A DNA stretch of 64,000 nucleotides from Sporosarcina beigongshangi (GTDB lineage Bacteria > Actinomycetota > Actinomycetes > Actinomycetales > Micrococcaceae): NCBI RefSeq assembly GCF_016820535.1, contig NZ_JADHDY010000018.1:1-64000 (forward strand), written 5' to 3'. Both the position numbers and the translations under genes were made by a program. Below the pieces are notes generated by a model, which was given only the letters and a program-made list of their open reading frames with translations, searched no databases and was not told where the DNA came from. Positions 1 to 8,672 of the stretch are shown in pieces. How positions within the stretch are numbered: position 1 is the first letter of the stretch; each line of letters opens with the position of its first letter.

Positions 1-1
1 G

Positions 2-502
2 CTGGCACCTGTGCTGCTGGTGCTGACAACGGTGCTGTCCTTTGGCACGGCGCTGGGGGTTGCCGCGTTCTTCTTCAACAACGTCTTCGACTTTCCTGGC
101 GCGGACCCGGCCGTCCCCCTGTACGGATTCATTTTCCTGGTGGCGTTGGGGATTGACTACAACATCTTCCTGATGACCCGGGTGCGGGAGGAATCGGTGC
201 GGTACGGCACGCGCGAGGGCATCATCCGCGGGCTCGTCATCACCGGCGGGGTCATCACTTCCGCCGGGCTGGTGCTTGCGGCGACGTTCTCAGCGCTGGG
301 CGTGATCCCGATCCTGTTCCTGGCGCAGATTGCCTTCATCGTGGCCTTCGGGGTGCTGCTGGACACCTTCGTGGTGCGCTCCCTGCTGGTTCCCGCACTC
401 GCCTACGACCTTGGCAGGGTCATATGGTGGCCCTCCCAACTGTCCCGGGCAACCGCGGACGACGGCGCCTCACCCGACCCGCACGCCCGCCACCGCGGGT
501 AG
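2..502 (+). CDS. MMPL/RND family transporter, C-terminal part (cut by window start)
   Basis: The reading frame is already open at base 2, so this is the 3' end of a longer gene and the true start lies outside the window. The visible ~166 residues hold about four hydrophobic helices and the block AxGIDYNIFLMTRVREE followed by GTREGIIRGLVITGGVITSAG. That block is characteristic of the second transmembrane half of MMPL/RND-type membrane proteins, which export lipids or small hydrophobic molecules using the proton gradient. A short basic tail (ATADDGASPDPHARHRG) ends the protein. The next gene lies 35 bp away on the opposite strand, so this is the last gene of its transcript. Substrate cannot be told from this fragment. 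Confidence 0.85.
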   Translation: MAPVLLVLTTVLSFGTALGVAAFFFNNVFDFPGADPAVPLYGFIFLVALGIDYNIFLMTRVREESVRYGTREGIIRGLVITGGVITSAGLVLAATFSALGVIPILFLAQIAFIVAFGVLLDTFVVRSLLVPALAYDLGRVIWWPSQLSRATADDGASPDPHARHRG

Positions 503-537
503 GGCTCACTTCCGCACCGGCGGCTGAGGCTTCCGCA

Positions 538-1578
538 TCAAAGCGTTGCCGTGTCGATGACGAATCGGTAGCGGACGTCGGAGGCCAGGACCCGTTCGTA
601 GGCCTCGTTGATCTGGCTGGCGGAGATGACCTCAATTTCGGCGCCAAGTCCGTGCTCGGCGCAGAAGTTGAGCATGTCCTGGGTTTCGCGAATGCCGCCG
701 ATGGTGGACCCTGCAAACGAGCGCCGCCCCATGCTCAGGGAGAATGCGTGGACGGGGAGTGCTTCCGCGGGGGCGCCCACGAGCACCAGCGTGCCGTTGA
801 GTGAGAGCAGCTTCAGGTAGGCATTGATGTCGACGGCGGCGCTGATGGTGCTGATGATCAGGTCAAAGCTGCCAGCCAACAGGGTGAACGTCTCCTGGTC
901 GCCCGTCGCATGGTAGCGCTGGGCACCCAACTTGAGTCCGTCGTCGCGCTTGCTCAATGTCTGGGACAGAACGGTGACCTCGGCACCCATGGCGGAGGCG
1001 ATTTTGACGGCCATGTGGCCAAGCCCGCCCATGCCCACGACGGCGACCTTCTTGCCCGGACCGGCGCCCCAATGGCGCAGGGGCGAGTACGTCGTGATGC
1101 CGGCGCAGAGCAGGGGCGCGGCAACATCCAGGGCAAGGCTGTCGGGGATGTGGACCACGAAGTTTTCGGTGACGACAATGTGGGTGGAGTAGCCGCCTTG
1201 CGTGATGGTGCCATCGCGGTCAACAGCTCCATAGGTGCCGGTGTTTCCGGCGAGGCAATACTGCTCTTCTCCGGCCTGGCAATGGGTGCATGCGCCGCAG
1301 GAGTCCACCAGGCAGCCGACGCCGACCCGGTCGCCGACTGCGTGCCGGGTGACGGCGGGGCCAACCTCGGTGACGATGCCGGCAATTTCGTGGCCCGGCG
1401 CCAGTGGGTAGCTTTGCGGGCCCCAGTCGCCGCGGACCGTGTGGATGTCTGAATGGCAGATCCCGGCAAACTTGATCTCGATGAGGACATCGTGGGGGCC
1501 AACCTCACGGCGTTCGATGGTGGTGGGTTTGAGGGGCCCGGTGGCGGAGTGTGCGGCGTAGGCCTTGGCGGTGGACAT
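538..1578 (-). CDS. Zinc-dependent NAD(P) alcohol dehydrogenase (YahK/AdhC-like)
   Basis: Medium-chain dehydrogenase/reductase of 346 residues, the usual length. The start ATG at 1578 is preceded by AGGAGAA; the open frame extends upstream but without family similarity. Catalytic zinc ligands are C41 and H63 (GHEIAG); structural zinc is held by C94, C97, C100 and C108. The Rossmann motif [14 protein letters not shown] binds the cofactor. The close resemblance to YahK/cinnamyl-alcohol-type enzymes suggests NADPH-linked reduction of aldehydes to primary alcohols in the cytosol. An MFS exporter gene lies 77 bp upstream on the same strand, so the two could share a transcript. The exact substrate is unknown. 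Confidence 0.9.
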   Translation of the reverse strand: MSTAKAYAAHSATGPLKPTTIERREVGPHDVLIEIKFAGICHSDIHTVRGDWGPQSYPLAPGHEIAGIVTEVGPAVTRHAVGDRVGVGCLVDSCGACTHCQAGEEQYCLAGNTGTYGAVDRDGTITQGGYSTHIVVTENFVVHIPDSLALDVAAPLLCAGITTYSPLRHWGAGPGKKVAVVGMGGLGHMAVKIASAMGAEVTVLSQTLSKRDDGLKLGAQRYHATGDQETFTLLAGSFDLIISTISAAVDINAYLKLLSLNGTLVLVGAPAEALPVHAFSLSMGRRSFAGSTIGGIRETQDMLNFCAEHGLGAEIEVISASQINEAYERVLASDVRYRFVIDTATL

Positions 1579-1655
1579 GGTTCTCCTGGTGTTGGGTAAA
1601 GGGAATGGCGGGTCAAAGGTGGCGGGAGCCGGGGCTAAAGGGGCGTGTGCCCGGT

Positions 1656-2930
1656 TCATGCGCGGGCAGGGAATCCGGCGCGGCGGGCGGAGACGGCGAC
1701 GGCGAGCGCGGTGGCGGCGAGGCCGGCCATGAGGACGGGCAGCACGGTGCTGTCGAAAGAGGTGATGAGCACGGCTCCCAGGACGCCCGCTGCGAAGATG
1801 GCGATGTTGAAGACGACGCCCAGCAGGGAGTTGGCGACGTCGACGTTGTCGCCGGCAGCTGCGCTGATGGCGGTCTGCAGCTGCGGAGCTGCGCCACCAA
1901 AGGCCACGCCCCACAGGATCAGGGCAGTGACAACGGCCACCTGGGAGTGTGCCCCGAACAGGAACACCACGCCGGCGGCCAGAAACACTGAGATGCTGGC
2001 CAGCACGAGGAGGCGCGGCGCCCGGTCGATTAGCGCGCCGGTGATGATGATGCCGGCCAGGGCCGACATGCCGAAGACCACGAGCGCCACATCGACGCCG
2101 AGGGAAATGTTGGCCGTGCGCAGGTAGGCGGCAATGTAGGTGTAGAAGGTGTTGTGGGCAAGCATCCAGGCAAAGATGACCACGAGGATCACGGCGACGC
2201 CGGGGATGGCGGCAACCTTTGCCATGGGGATCTGGGATTCAGCCCGCTGGCCCGGGGCGTCGGGGACAAATGCCCACGCCAGAACAAGTGTGAGGATGGC
2301 CAGGCCGGTGAGTGTGCCGAACGACCACCGCCAGTCAAAGGTGGAGCCCAGCCAGGAACCCAGCGGTGTGCCGACGGCCAAGCCGAGCGGGGTGCCGAGG
2401 GACGCGATGGCCAGGGCCCTGCCTGCCATCGCAGGGGCGCTGATGCGCCGGGCGTACCCGGCGAGCATGCCCCACAACAGCCCGGAGAAGGCACCGGCGG
2501 CGAAGCGTGCACCCAGTGTCAGCCAGATGGCGGGGGACAGGGTGGCCACGGCGCTCGCCACGACGAACCCGAGGATTCCGACGAGAAAGACCGGTTTGCG
2601 CCGCATGCCCCGGGTGAAGGCGATGGCGGGGATCGTGAGCATCACTGTGCCCAGGGCATAGGCGCTGACTAGCTGACCGGCGGTACCCTCGGCAATGGCG
2701 AGGCCGTGCGCGATCTGGGGCAGGAGTCCGGCCGGCATCGTTTCGGTGGCGATAAGGATGAACCCCATGAGTGCCATGACCAGCAGGGCTGCCAAAGGCA
2801 GACGTTGCCCAGGTTCCCGCAGCGTTCCTGGACGGCGCTGCGCCCGGCCAAGGGGGTCGGCGTCGTTCTTGGCAACGGCGGGCAAAACTCCAGGGGCTCC
2901 GCCGGTGGCGGGTGTGGTCTGCGAAATCAC
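1656..2930 (-). CDS. MFS transporter, DHA1 (AraJ/CmlA-like) drug or sugar efflux family
   Basis: About twelve hydrophobic helices. The opening [27 protein letters not shown] and the motif-A-like loop after helix 2 ([13 protein letters not shown]) are typical of the AraJ/YdeA/CmlA branch of the major facilitator superfamily, proton-driven exporters of drugs or sugars. I chose the GTG at 2930, which has AGGAAG 12 bp upstream; an in-frame GTG at 3005 would add a 25-residue basic extension of low family likeness. Transcription diverges from an XRE-type regulator across a perfect 12-bp inverted repeat, so regulation by that neighbour is likely. Confidence 0.82.
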   Translation of the reverse strand: MISQTTPATGGAPGVLPAVAKNDADPLGRAQRRPGTLREPGQRLPLAALLVMALMGFILIATETMPAGLLPQIAHGLAIAEGTAGQLVSAYALGTVMLTIPAIAFTRGMRRKPVFLVGILGFVVASAVATLSPAIWLTLGARFAAGAFSGLLWGMLAGYARRISAPAMAGRALAIASLGTPLGLAVGTPLGSWLGSTFDWRWSFGTLTGLAILTLVLAWAFVPDAPGQRAESQIPMAKVAAIPGVAVILVVIFAWMLAHNTFYTYIAAYLRTANISLGVDVALVVFGMSALAGIIITGALIDRAPRLLVLASISVFLAAGVVFLFGAHSQVAVVTALILWGVAFGGAAPQLQTAISAAAGDNVDVANSLLGVVFNIAIFAAGVLGAVLITSFDSTVLPVLMAGLAATALAVAVSARRAGFPARA

Positions 2931-3020
2931 AGTGGCGGGTCGCTTCCTGTTGGGCTGGCGGTGGACGGGCCGGGCGGATTGCCGGCTCCGCCATTGAGTC
3001 AACACGGTTTGCCGGAGGCG

Positions 3021-3060
3021 GGGGAGTCCCTGTTGAGAGGGGCACGGACAGGGACTCCCC
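3021..3060. promoter_or_regulatory. Perfect 12-bp inverted repeat, candidate operator between MFS and XRE genes
   Basis: GGGGAGTCCCTG at 3021-3032 is repeated as its exact reverse complement CAGGGACTCCCC at 3049-3060, with a 16-bp spacer. It sits in the 162-bp gap between the divergent MFS and XRE/MmyB-type genes, 32 bp before the regulator's ATG. Position and symmetry suggest the binding site of the adjacent regulator, controlling itself and the exporter. That it is an operator is inference. Confidence 0.6.
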
Positions 3061-3092
3061 TGCGCAGGGGCAGGGGCGATAACGTTGACGGC

Positions 3093-3989
3093 ATGAACAA
3101 TGGAGCTGACGTGCGTGAATTCCTTACCTCCCGGCGGGCCAAGGTCACCCCGGAACAGGTGGGGCTTCCTGCGGGGACCAACCGACGGGTTGCGGGGCTG
3201 CGACGGATTGAGGTGGCGACGCTGGCCGGCATCAGCATTGAGTACTACACGCGCATGGAGCGGGGCGCCATCAGCGGAGCCTCACCCGAGGTGCTCGACA
3301 GCATCGCACGGGCGCTTCGCCTCGACGATGCCGAACGCGCGCACCTCTTTGACCTCGCGCATGCGGCCAGCCCGGTGGCACGGCCGCCGCGGCGCCGCAA
3401 CAGCAAGACGTGGCTTGCCCACGAGAGCCTGCAATGGGTGCTCGATGCCGTCACCGCAGGACCGGCGTTTGTCCGCAACGGCCGCATGGACCTGCTGGCG
3501 GCCAACAACCTGGCCCGGGCGTTTTACCTGGAGGTGTATGACATGCCGGGCCAGCCGCCCAACATTGCCCGACACACATTCCTTGACGAGCGGGCCCGCG
3601 ACTTCTATCCGGATTGGGACCAGATCGCCGAAACCACCGTCTCCATATTGCGTACGGAAGCGGCACGCGACCCACGCAACAAGGAACTCCATGACCTGAT
3701 CGGGGAACTTTCCACCCGTTCCGAGGAATTTCGACGCCGATGGGGAGCCCACAATGTCCGGCACCACGGGACAGGGTCAAAAACCTTCAGGCACCCTCTC
3801 GTGGGAGAAGTCGCCCTGGCATACGAGGGGCTTGAGATGGCCGCCGAACCCGGCCTCACCCTGACCATTTATGCTGCGGAGCCGGGGTCCTCCTCCGAAC
3901 AGGCGCTGAAGCTTCTCGCCTCCTGGGCTGCCACCGAATACGCTGCCGCGGAACCTGGCATGCCGGCCGAAGAAACCACGGATCACTGA
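3093..3989 (+). CDS. XRE-family transcriptional regulator with MmyB-type ligand-binding domain
   Basis: 298 residues. Residues ~1-75 form a Cro/C1-type helix-turn-helix (REFLTSRRAKVTPEQ, GLRRIEVATLAGISIEYYTRMERG). The rest matches the PAS-like ligand-binding domain of MmyB-type regulators (WVLDAVTAGPAFVRNGRMDLLAANNLARAF, later FRHPLVGEVALAYEGLEMA). These actinobacterial proteins usually repress or activate a divergent oxidoreductase or exporter gene in response to a fatty or hydrophobic ligand. Start is ATG 3093; upstream in-frame sequence runs through the neighbouring promoter region and is not conserved in character. The divergent MFS gene and the inverted repeat at 3021-3060 are its likely targets. 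Confidence 0.9.
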   Translation: MNNGADVREFLTSRRAKVTPEQVGLPAGTNRRVAGLRRIEVATLAGISIEYYTRMERGAISGASPEVLDSIARALRLDDAERAHLFDLAHAASPVARPPRRRNSKTWLAHESLQWVLDAVTAGPAFVRNGRMDLLAANNLARAFYLEVYDMPGQPPNIARHTFLDERARDFYPDWDQIAETTVSILRTEAARDPRNKELHDLIGELSTRSEEFRRRWGAHNVRHHGTGSKTFRHPLVGEVALAYEGLEMAAEPGLTLTIYAAEPGSSSEQALKLLASWAATEYAAAEPGMPAEETTDH

Positions 3990-4061
3990 GCTGGAATCCG
4001 CATGGAGTCGAACTGACGCGTGGCGGTGGCGGGCGCGGGGGCACCGGTGTGCCCCAGGGGC

Positions 4062-4736
4062 TCAGGCGCGGTCCATCCCGGTGCTGCGCATCGTGATGTT
4101 GATCCTGCCCGATGCCAGCCCGCAGCCGTCGGGCGCCGTACCAGGGTAGATCCGCGGCACGCCGTGGTAGGCGAAGCGCGATGCGCCGCCAAACACAAAC
4201 AGATCCCCGGACGCGAGCGTGACGTCCCGGTAGGGCCTGGACCTGTTCTCTGTGTTTCCAAAGCGGAACTGGCAGCTGTCGCCAATGGACAAGGAAACCA
4301 CCGGGGCGTTGACGCGTTCGTCCTTGTCCTGGTGCATGCCCATGCGCGCCCCGGCGTCGTAGTAGTTGGCCAGGGCCGCGTCGGGCGTGTACCGATCGAC
4401 GGCGTGCGAATCGGCACCGGCGTCAGCCAGGGCCTTCCTGCCAAGACGCACCATCCAGTCCGGGAAGTCCAGGACGCGGTGGCCGTTGACGTCGACGGCG
4501 TTGCGCGAGTATTCGTACGGGCGCCAGTGCCAGCCGAGACAGACAGTTTGAACTGACATTTCATGCCCGCCCACTTTTGCCGACCGAAGGGGCACCGGCC
4601 CGACGGCCCATTCCCCAAACCGGGCGGCAATCCATTGCTGTTGCTCCAGCGTAAGCCAGTTCGGCACGTGGACTGCCCCCGGGGCAATTTCGCGGCGGGG
4701 CCGCCCAATGAGGTCATCTCCGAACAGGGTCTCCAT
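4062..4736 (-). CDS. alkB: AlkB, Fe(II)/2-oxoglutarate-dependent DNA alkylation repair dioxygenase
   Basis: Oxidatively removes methyl groups from 1-methyladenine and 3-methylcytosine in DNA. The full catalytic set is present: H135-x-D137 in MHQDKDE and H191 in FAYHGVPRI bind iron, and R211-x-N-x-T-x-R217 binds 2-oxoglutarate. At 224 residues it is close to the E. coli enzyme. I chose the ATG at 4736 because GGAAGG lies 9 bp upstream; the ATG at 4745 would overlap that ribosome site. It stands alone, convergent with the XRE gene (72 bp gap), and no ada gene is nearby. Confidence 0.95.
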   Translation of the reverse strand: METLFGDDLIGRPRREIAPGAVHVPNWLTLEQQQWIAARFGEWAVGPVPLRSAKVGGHEMSVQTVCLGWHWRPYEYSRNAVDVNGHRVLDFPDWMVRLGRKALADAGADSHAVDRYTPDAALANYYDAGARMGMHQDKDERVNAPVVSLSIGDSCQFRFGNTENRSRPYRDVTLASGDLFVFGGASRFAYHGVPRIYPGTAPDGCGLASGRINITMRSTGMDRA

Positions 4737-4982
4737 GGACGCCATCCTTCCAGATCCGGTACTTTTCGGGCAGGCAGCGTCCGCAGGGGCGGTGTCCTGC
4801 CGAGATCGCGGCGGTTTCACCGGCGAAGAAGACGCGGCGGGGCAGGGAAAAGTGAGGCCGGTGCAGGGCGACCCCGACGCCAGATTCATCGCCGGCTCAC
4901 ATGTTTGACCAAGAATTCACAAAGTATTGGTGTGGATGCTGAAGGCAAGGCATTTTCATCGGCAAGGGGACAGGAGCAGGCC

Positions 4983-5261
4983 ATGACAACCCGCATCAAC
5001 GGAAAAAAGATGGCGGCCGGCATTACGGCCGGCGTCGCAGCCGGGAGCATTGCCGTGGTGGGGATCGGCGCTGTGGCGCTGGAACAGGCCACCGTCGGGC
5101 ACGCGGCCGGCACGGGCCCCGATACCGGAAGCGAAGCGGCGGCCACCCAGGACCCGGGGTCGGGCACGGGGTCTTCACAGGGCAACAGCGGATACACCGG
5201 CGGCAATTCGGTCCTGCCCGGCAACGGCGGGCCGCTCAGCGGCAGATCCTCGGGATCCTGA
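4983..5261 (+). CDS. Small signal-anchored, Gly/Ser-rich protein preceding apbE
   Basis: 92 residues: a lysine-containing N terminus (MTTRINGKK), one hydrophobic segment (residues ~10-33, AAGITAGVAAGSIAVVGIGAVAL) and an Ala-containing region that could be a signal-peptidase site (GHAAG). A Gly/Ser/Thr/Pro tail ends in NGGPLSGRSSGS. AGGAG lies 6 bp before the ATG. apbE starts 10 bp after the stop, so it is the first gene of the redox operon. In comparable actinobacterial clusters this slot is held by an FMN_bind protein with a similar signal segment plus low-complexity linker followed by the flavinylated domain. Here no FMN_bind domain or D-x-x-[ST]-[GS]-A-[ST] site is visible, so it may be a truncated relative. 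Function unassigned. Confidence 0.7.
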   Translation: MTTRINGKKMAAGITAGVAAGSIAVVGIGAVALEQATVGHAAGTGPDTGSEAAATQDPGSGTGSSQGNSGYTGGNSVLPGNGGPLSGRSSGS

Positions 5262-5271
5262 CGTGGACGAC

Positions 5272-6234
5272 ATGAAAACCTGGACGGCTTGGGGGCTCGA
5301 CGTGTCCGTGGCTGTCACGGAGCCGGGGCTGGCGGCCGCCGCCGAGCAGTTGGTCCGTGCTGAAATGTCCGCCGTCGACCACGCCTGCAGCCGCTTCCGC
5401 ACTGACTCCGAGTTGGCCCGCCTGCAGCCGGCCCTGGCCGGGGGAACCCAGGTGAGCCCGCTTTTGGTGCTGCTCGTGGGCAGCGCCCTGGAAGCGGCCC
5501 GGTGGACGGGCGGTGCCGTTGACCCCACGCTCGGCCGGGACATGGAGGACCTGGGCTACGACCGGGACATCTCACAGCTCCGGCTGGGACCGGGCGGTGT
5601 GCCGGATCTTGAGCGCACGCCGCGGCGGCCAAGAGCCGGCTGGCAGCAGGTGCACCTGGACGGTCAAACCCTGCGCGTGCCGCCGGAGCTGCGGCTGGAC
5701 CTCGGCGCCACGGCCAAGGCCGTGGCGGCGGACCGTGCCGCAAACAGCATTGCCGCTGAACTCGGATGCGGTGCGCTGGTGTCCCTCGGAGGCGACATTG
5801 CCACGGCCGGGGATGGGCCGGACGGCGGCTGGCAGGTGCTGGTCCAGGACCTCCCCGGTGACCCGTGGCAGCAGGTCACGCTCCTTGCCGGGCGGGCCAT
5901 GGCCACGTCCAGCACGCAGAAAAGGCGGTGGCACAGAGGCAGGCAGGTGGTCCACCATATTCTTGACCCCAGTTTTGGGACGCCCGCCGAGCCGGTCTGG
6001 CGTTCCGTGACCGTGTCCGCCACATCCTGCCTGCAAGCCAACGCCTTCAGCACCGCCGGAATTGTCAGAGGCTTCGCCGCCCTGGACTGGTTTGGCAGCC
6101 TTGGCGTGGCGGCGCGGCTCGTCGACCGCCGGGGCAGGGTCGCCACCACCGGCACCTGGCCGCGGCCCGGTGCCGACGGGAACCGCGACGGTGGATCCAG
6201 CGCATCCGTGACGGCTGCGGGATCCCATGGATGA
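5272..6234 (+). CDS. apbE: ApbE, FAD:protein FMN transferase
   Basis: Covalently attaches FMN from FAD to a threonine or serine of extracytosolic redox proteins. Family blocks are all present in order: FRTDSELARL (42-51), GAVDPTLGRDMEDLGYD (81-97), LDLGATAKAVAADRA (142-156), LVSLGGDIATAG (169-180), MATSSTQKRRW and HHILDPSFGTP (210-238), VTVSATSCLQANAFSTA (247-262). Length 320 is normal. No lipoprotein signal is seen, so it may act in the cytosol or be exported with a partner. I chose ATG 5272; GTG 5263 is a possible alternative, and neither has a strong ribosome site, which fits translational coupling to the preceding gene. It overlaps the next gene by 8 bp. No flavinylation target is encoded in the operon. 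Confidence 0.93.
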   Translation: MKTWTAWGLDVSVAVTEPGLAAAAEQLVRAEMSAVDHACSRFRTDSELARLQPALAGGTQVSPLLVLLVGSALEAARWTGGAVDPTLGRDMEDLGYDRDISQLRLGPGGVPDLERTPRRPRAGWQQVHLDGQTLRVPPELRLDLGATAKAVAADRAANSIAAELGCGALVSLGGDIATAGDGPDGGWQVLVQDLPGDPWQQVTLLAGRAMATSSTQKRRWHRGRQVVHHILDPSFGTPAEPVWRSVTVSATSCLQANAFSTAGIVRGFAALDWFGSLGVAARLVDRRGRVATTGTWPRPGADGNRDGGSSASVTAAGSHG

Positions 6235-6784
6235 CGCCCTGTGGGCCGTTGGCCGGATGAGCGGATTTGTTTCTCTGGCCCTCCTGACGGCGGCCCTGCT
6301 GCTGGGGATATTGACGCGTTCCGGAAGGCCGTTGATCTCCATTCCGCGCTTCTCCGTGGCGCTCCTGCACCGAAACATGTCCCTGCTGGCGACGGTGTTT
6401 CTGGTCCTCCACATCGGCACCCTGCTCTTTGACTCGTATGCCAGGCTCACCCTGGTCGACGTCGTTGTCCCCTTCGCGGGAGCCTTCAAGCCGTTCTGGC
6501 AGGGGTTGGGGACGGTAGCCTTCGACCTGGTGCTGGCCCTGGTGGTGACCGGGCTGCTCCGGCGCCGCATCGGACAGCGGATGTTTCGGGCGGTCCACTG
6601 GTTCAGCTATGGCATGTGGCCACTCGCGCTGGCACATGCCATCGGCAACGGAACCAATGGGACCGCCCCCTGGTTTGTGCTTCCGGCAGCCTTGTCGGTA
6701 CTGGCCGTGGCCGCGGCTGCCACATGGCGTGTGTCGGCCCGGTTCCTTGAAACATCCAGGGCGCGGCGAGGAGGTCTGGCATGA
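6227..6784 (+). CDS. Ferric-reductase-like heme b transmembrane protein
   Basis: 185 residues with about five hydrophobic helices. Two histidine pairs sit on neighbouring helices: H48 and H62 (LLHRN, LVLHIG) and H124 and H137 (AVHWFSY, LAHAIG). The ~13-residue spacing within each pair is that of bis-histidine b-heme ligation in ferric reductase/NOX-type cores, so the protein probably carries two stacked b hemes and passes electrons across the membrane. It overlaps apbE by 8 bp and the NuoF-like gene by 4 bp, showing tight co-translation. In this context it would move cytosolic electrons outward to a flavinylated acceptor. Confidence 0.85.
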   Translation: MDDALWAVGRMSGFVSLALLTAALLLGILTRSGRPLISIPRFSVALLHRNMSLLATVFLVLHIGTLLFDSYARLTLVDVVVPFAGAFKPFWQGLGTVAFDLVLALVVTGLLRRRIGQRMFRAVHWFSYGMWPLALAHAIGNGTNGTAPWFVLPAALSVLAVAAAATWRVSARFLETSRARRGGLA

Positions 6785-8025
6785 CATTCGCGGGACTTGA
6801 AACGGCGGGCAGCGCAACGGGTCCGTGGGGGCGCGAAAGCCGCCAGCTGTTTGCCGCCGGGCCCTTCGCGGACCTGGGCCGGCACGAGCTTGCCTTCGGC
6901 CGGTTGACGCTGGAACGCATCGACAGGTCCTTCATTTCAGACCTGGAGGGGTCCGGGCTGACGGGTCGGGGAGGCGCCGCCTTCTCTTCATGGCGCAAAA
7001 TGGTTGCAACGAACCGGGACCGCGGCCGTGCAGCGCAGGCCGTCGTGGTGGCCAACGGTGCCGAGGGCGAACCACTCAGCTTCAAGGACAAGACCCTGCT
7101 GGCCCACGCGCCGCACCTGGTCCTTGACGGACTGCTCGCGGCAGGCCGCGCGGTGGGGGCAGGGCAGCTGTACATCTATGCGGGCGAAGCGTCCCTGGCG
7201 ACGCTGCGGTCAGCCGTTGCGGCCCGCCGGGAAAACCCCCGCATCATGGTGGTCCCGGCTCCTGAAACATTCATTGCCGGTGAGGCCAGCGCCGTCGTCA
7301 ACAGTATTTCCAACGGCGTCGCACTGCCCATGGACCTGCGACGGCGCCTGAGCAGTTCCGGGGTCAGGGGCCGTCCCACGCTGGTGTTCAATGTTGAGAC
7401 GCTGGCCCACATGGCCCTCATCGCCCGCCACGGGGCGGCCTGGTTCCGTGAAGCCGGGACCATCGGGGACCCCGGAACTCGCCTCGTGTCCCGGTCCGGA
7501 TACGGCGCCGAACAGGTCCTGGAAGTGGAGGGCGGTGCAAGCCTCCCTGGCATCCTTTCAAGGGCCGGCCTCGACCCGGCAACGATGCACTCTGTCCTGG
7601 TGGGCGGTTTCCACGGGGAGTGGGTGCACCCGGCGGGACGGCAGCTGTCACCGCCCGGCAAGGCTGACGGCGGGGTCCATCCCGGTGCCGGCGTGCTCCA
7701 TGTCCTTCCTGCGGGGGAGTGCGGACTGGAGGCCACGGCCGGGATGGTCAGGTACCTGGCAGCCGCGTCGGCCAGACAATGCGGCCCCTGCATGTTCGGG
7801 CTGCCGGCCATGTCGCAGGCCATGGATGCGGTTGCCCGCGGCGGCCATGGCCCGGGACCTGTCCAGGAGCTGGAACGGGTTTCCAGGCTGGTGGACGGTC
7901 GTGGTTCCTGCCACCATCCTGACGGGTCGGTCCGCCTGGTGCGCAGCGCCCTTGCCATATTTTCCGACGACGTCGCAGCCCACCTGGCGGGCAGCTGCAC
8001 CCGATTTGCAACGAGGGACCCATGA
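6781..8025 (+). CDS. NuoF-like NAD(P)H-dependent flavoprotein / iron-sulfur subunit
   Basis: 414 residues related to the 51-kDa (NuoF) subunit of complex I. The FMN/NADH fold is marked by GLTGRGGAAFSSW (59-71), ANGAEGEP (91-98) and FNVETLAH (203-210). A C-terminal iron-sulfur region has C334-x2-C337 (RQCGPCMFG) and C377 (GSCHHPDG). Against the NuoF pattern C-x2-C-x2-C...C, the first cysteine position is alanine (A331), so the fourth ligand must be another residue or the cluster is altered. It probably accepts hydride from NAD(P)H and hands single electrons to the ferredoxin encoded by the next gene (4-bp overlap). Confidence 0.82.
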   Translation: MTFAGLETAGSATGPWGRESRQLFAAGPFADLGRHELAFGRLTLERIDRSFISDLEGSGLTGRGGAAFSSWRKMVATNRDRGRAAQAVVVANGAEGEPLSFKDKTLLAHAPHLVLDGLLAAGRAVGAGQLYIYAGEASLATLRSAVAARRENPRIMVVPAPETFIAGEASAVVNSISNGVALPMDLRRRLSSSGVRGRPTLVFNVETLAHMALIARHGAAWFREAGTIGDPGTRLVSRSGYGAEQVLEVEGGASLPGILSRAGLDPATMHSVLVGGFHGEWVHPAGRQLSPPGKADGGVHPGAGVLHVLPAGECGLEATAGMVRYLAAASARQCGPCMFGLPAMSQAMDAVARGGHGPGPVQELERVSRLVDGRGSCHHPDGSVRLVRSALAIFSDDVAAHLAGSCTRFATRDP

Positions 8026-8249
8026 GTACGGAACTGCACATTGACTGGACCAGGTGCGACGGCCGGGGGCTGTGCACAGAATTGCTGCCCCACCTGCTGG
8101 CCCGCGACGACTGGGGCTACCCCCTGGCACGCCGCGACCGCGGTGGCGGCCTCAGCGACGTCGAAATTGGCGTGAACGATCTCGCAGCCGCCCGCGACGC
8201 AGTTGCGCTGTGCCCCACTTTTGCGTTGCTCTTGCGCCCTTCCCCATGA
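8022..8249 (+). CDS. Small three-cysteine ferredoxin
   Basis: 75 residues with C12-x5-C18 (TRCDGRGLC) and a distal C64-P (ALCPTFAL). This three-cysteine layout is typical of single-cluster [3Fe-4S] ferredoxins of Actinobacteria (the P450-associated type). It overlaps the NuoF-like gene by 4 bp and closes the operon. It likely relays electrons between the NuoF-like flavoprotein and the membrane heme protein. No P450 gene is near. A decayed region follows it directly. Confidence 0.82.
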   Translation: MSTELHIDWTRCDGRGLCTELLPHLLARDDWGYPLARRDRGGGLSDVEIGVNDLAAARDAVALCPTFALLLRPSP

Positions 8250-8472
8250 CCCCGCCGGGCATGGCCGGAAGCGACTGCGCTCCACGCCGGCCGAGGGCGT
8301 GCTCAGGGTGGAAAAATGCCGGGTCGCTCTGCCCTGGGCCTGCCTCCGCAGCAACTGCGGAATGGTCCATTGGCGGCGTCAACCGCCCCATGTGGCATCA
8401 GCACGGCCGGGCAGAAATGCCCAGCCGCTGGGCGGAGCCCACCTGCGCCTCGACCTGGCAACGCCACGGCTG

Positions 8473-8519
8473 ACGGCAACCCCGGCACCACCTATGACAA
8501 ACACGGCAACCCCGGCACC
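8473..8519 (+). repeat. 17-bp direct repeat inside the decayed region
   Basis: ACGGCAACCCCGGCACC occurs at 8473-8489 and again at 8503-8519, 30 bp apart. In frame it encodes GNPGT twice (GNPGTTYDKHGNPGTG). It lies at the left edge of the amidohydrolase remnant and looks like a short local duplication. Confidence 0.6.
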
Positions 8520-8672
8520 GGACATATCCGCGAAGGCTACCTGGCCACCCTCGTCGTCCTGGACCCATACTCCGTACCCATGGAAATGGTCCTCAGCTCC
8601 TCCGTTGTCGCCACGTGGACGCTGACAGGCCAGGCGGACAACCCGTCCGGTGACGTGGACACCTTCTTGTGA
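8520..8672 (+). pseudogene. Amidohydrolase remnant (C-terminal end only)
   Basis: In the frame that starts at 8520 the translation reads HIREGYLATLVVLDPYSVP, then MEMVLSSSVVATWTLTGQ, ending at the TGA 8670-8672. This matches the typical last ~45 residues of amidohydrolases (GxIExGxxADLVVLDRDPL ... VxxTxVxGxxV), but the catalytic barrel is missing. Upstream sequence back to the ferredoxin gene has no recognisable frame. It is a decayed fragment, same strand and frame as the transporter remnant after it. Confidence 0.55.
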
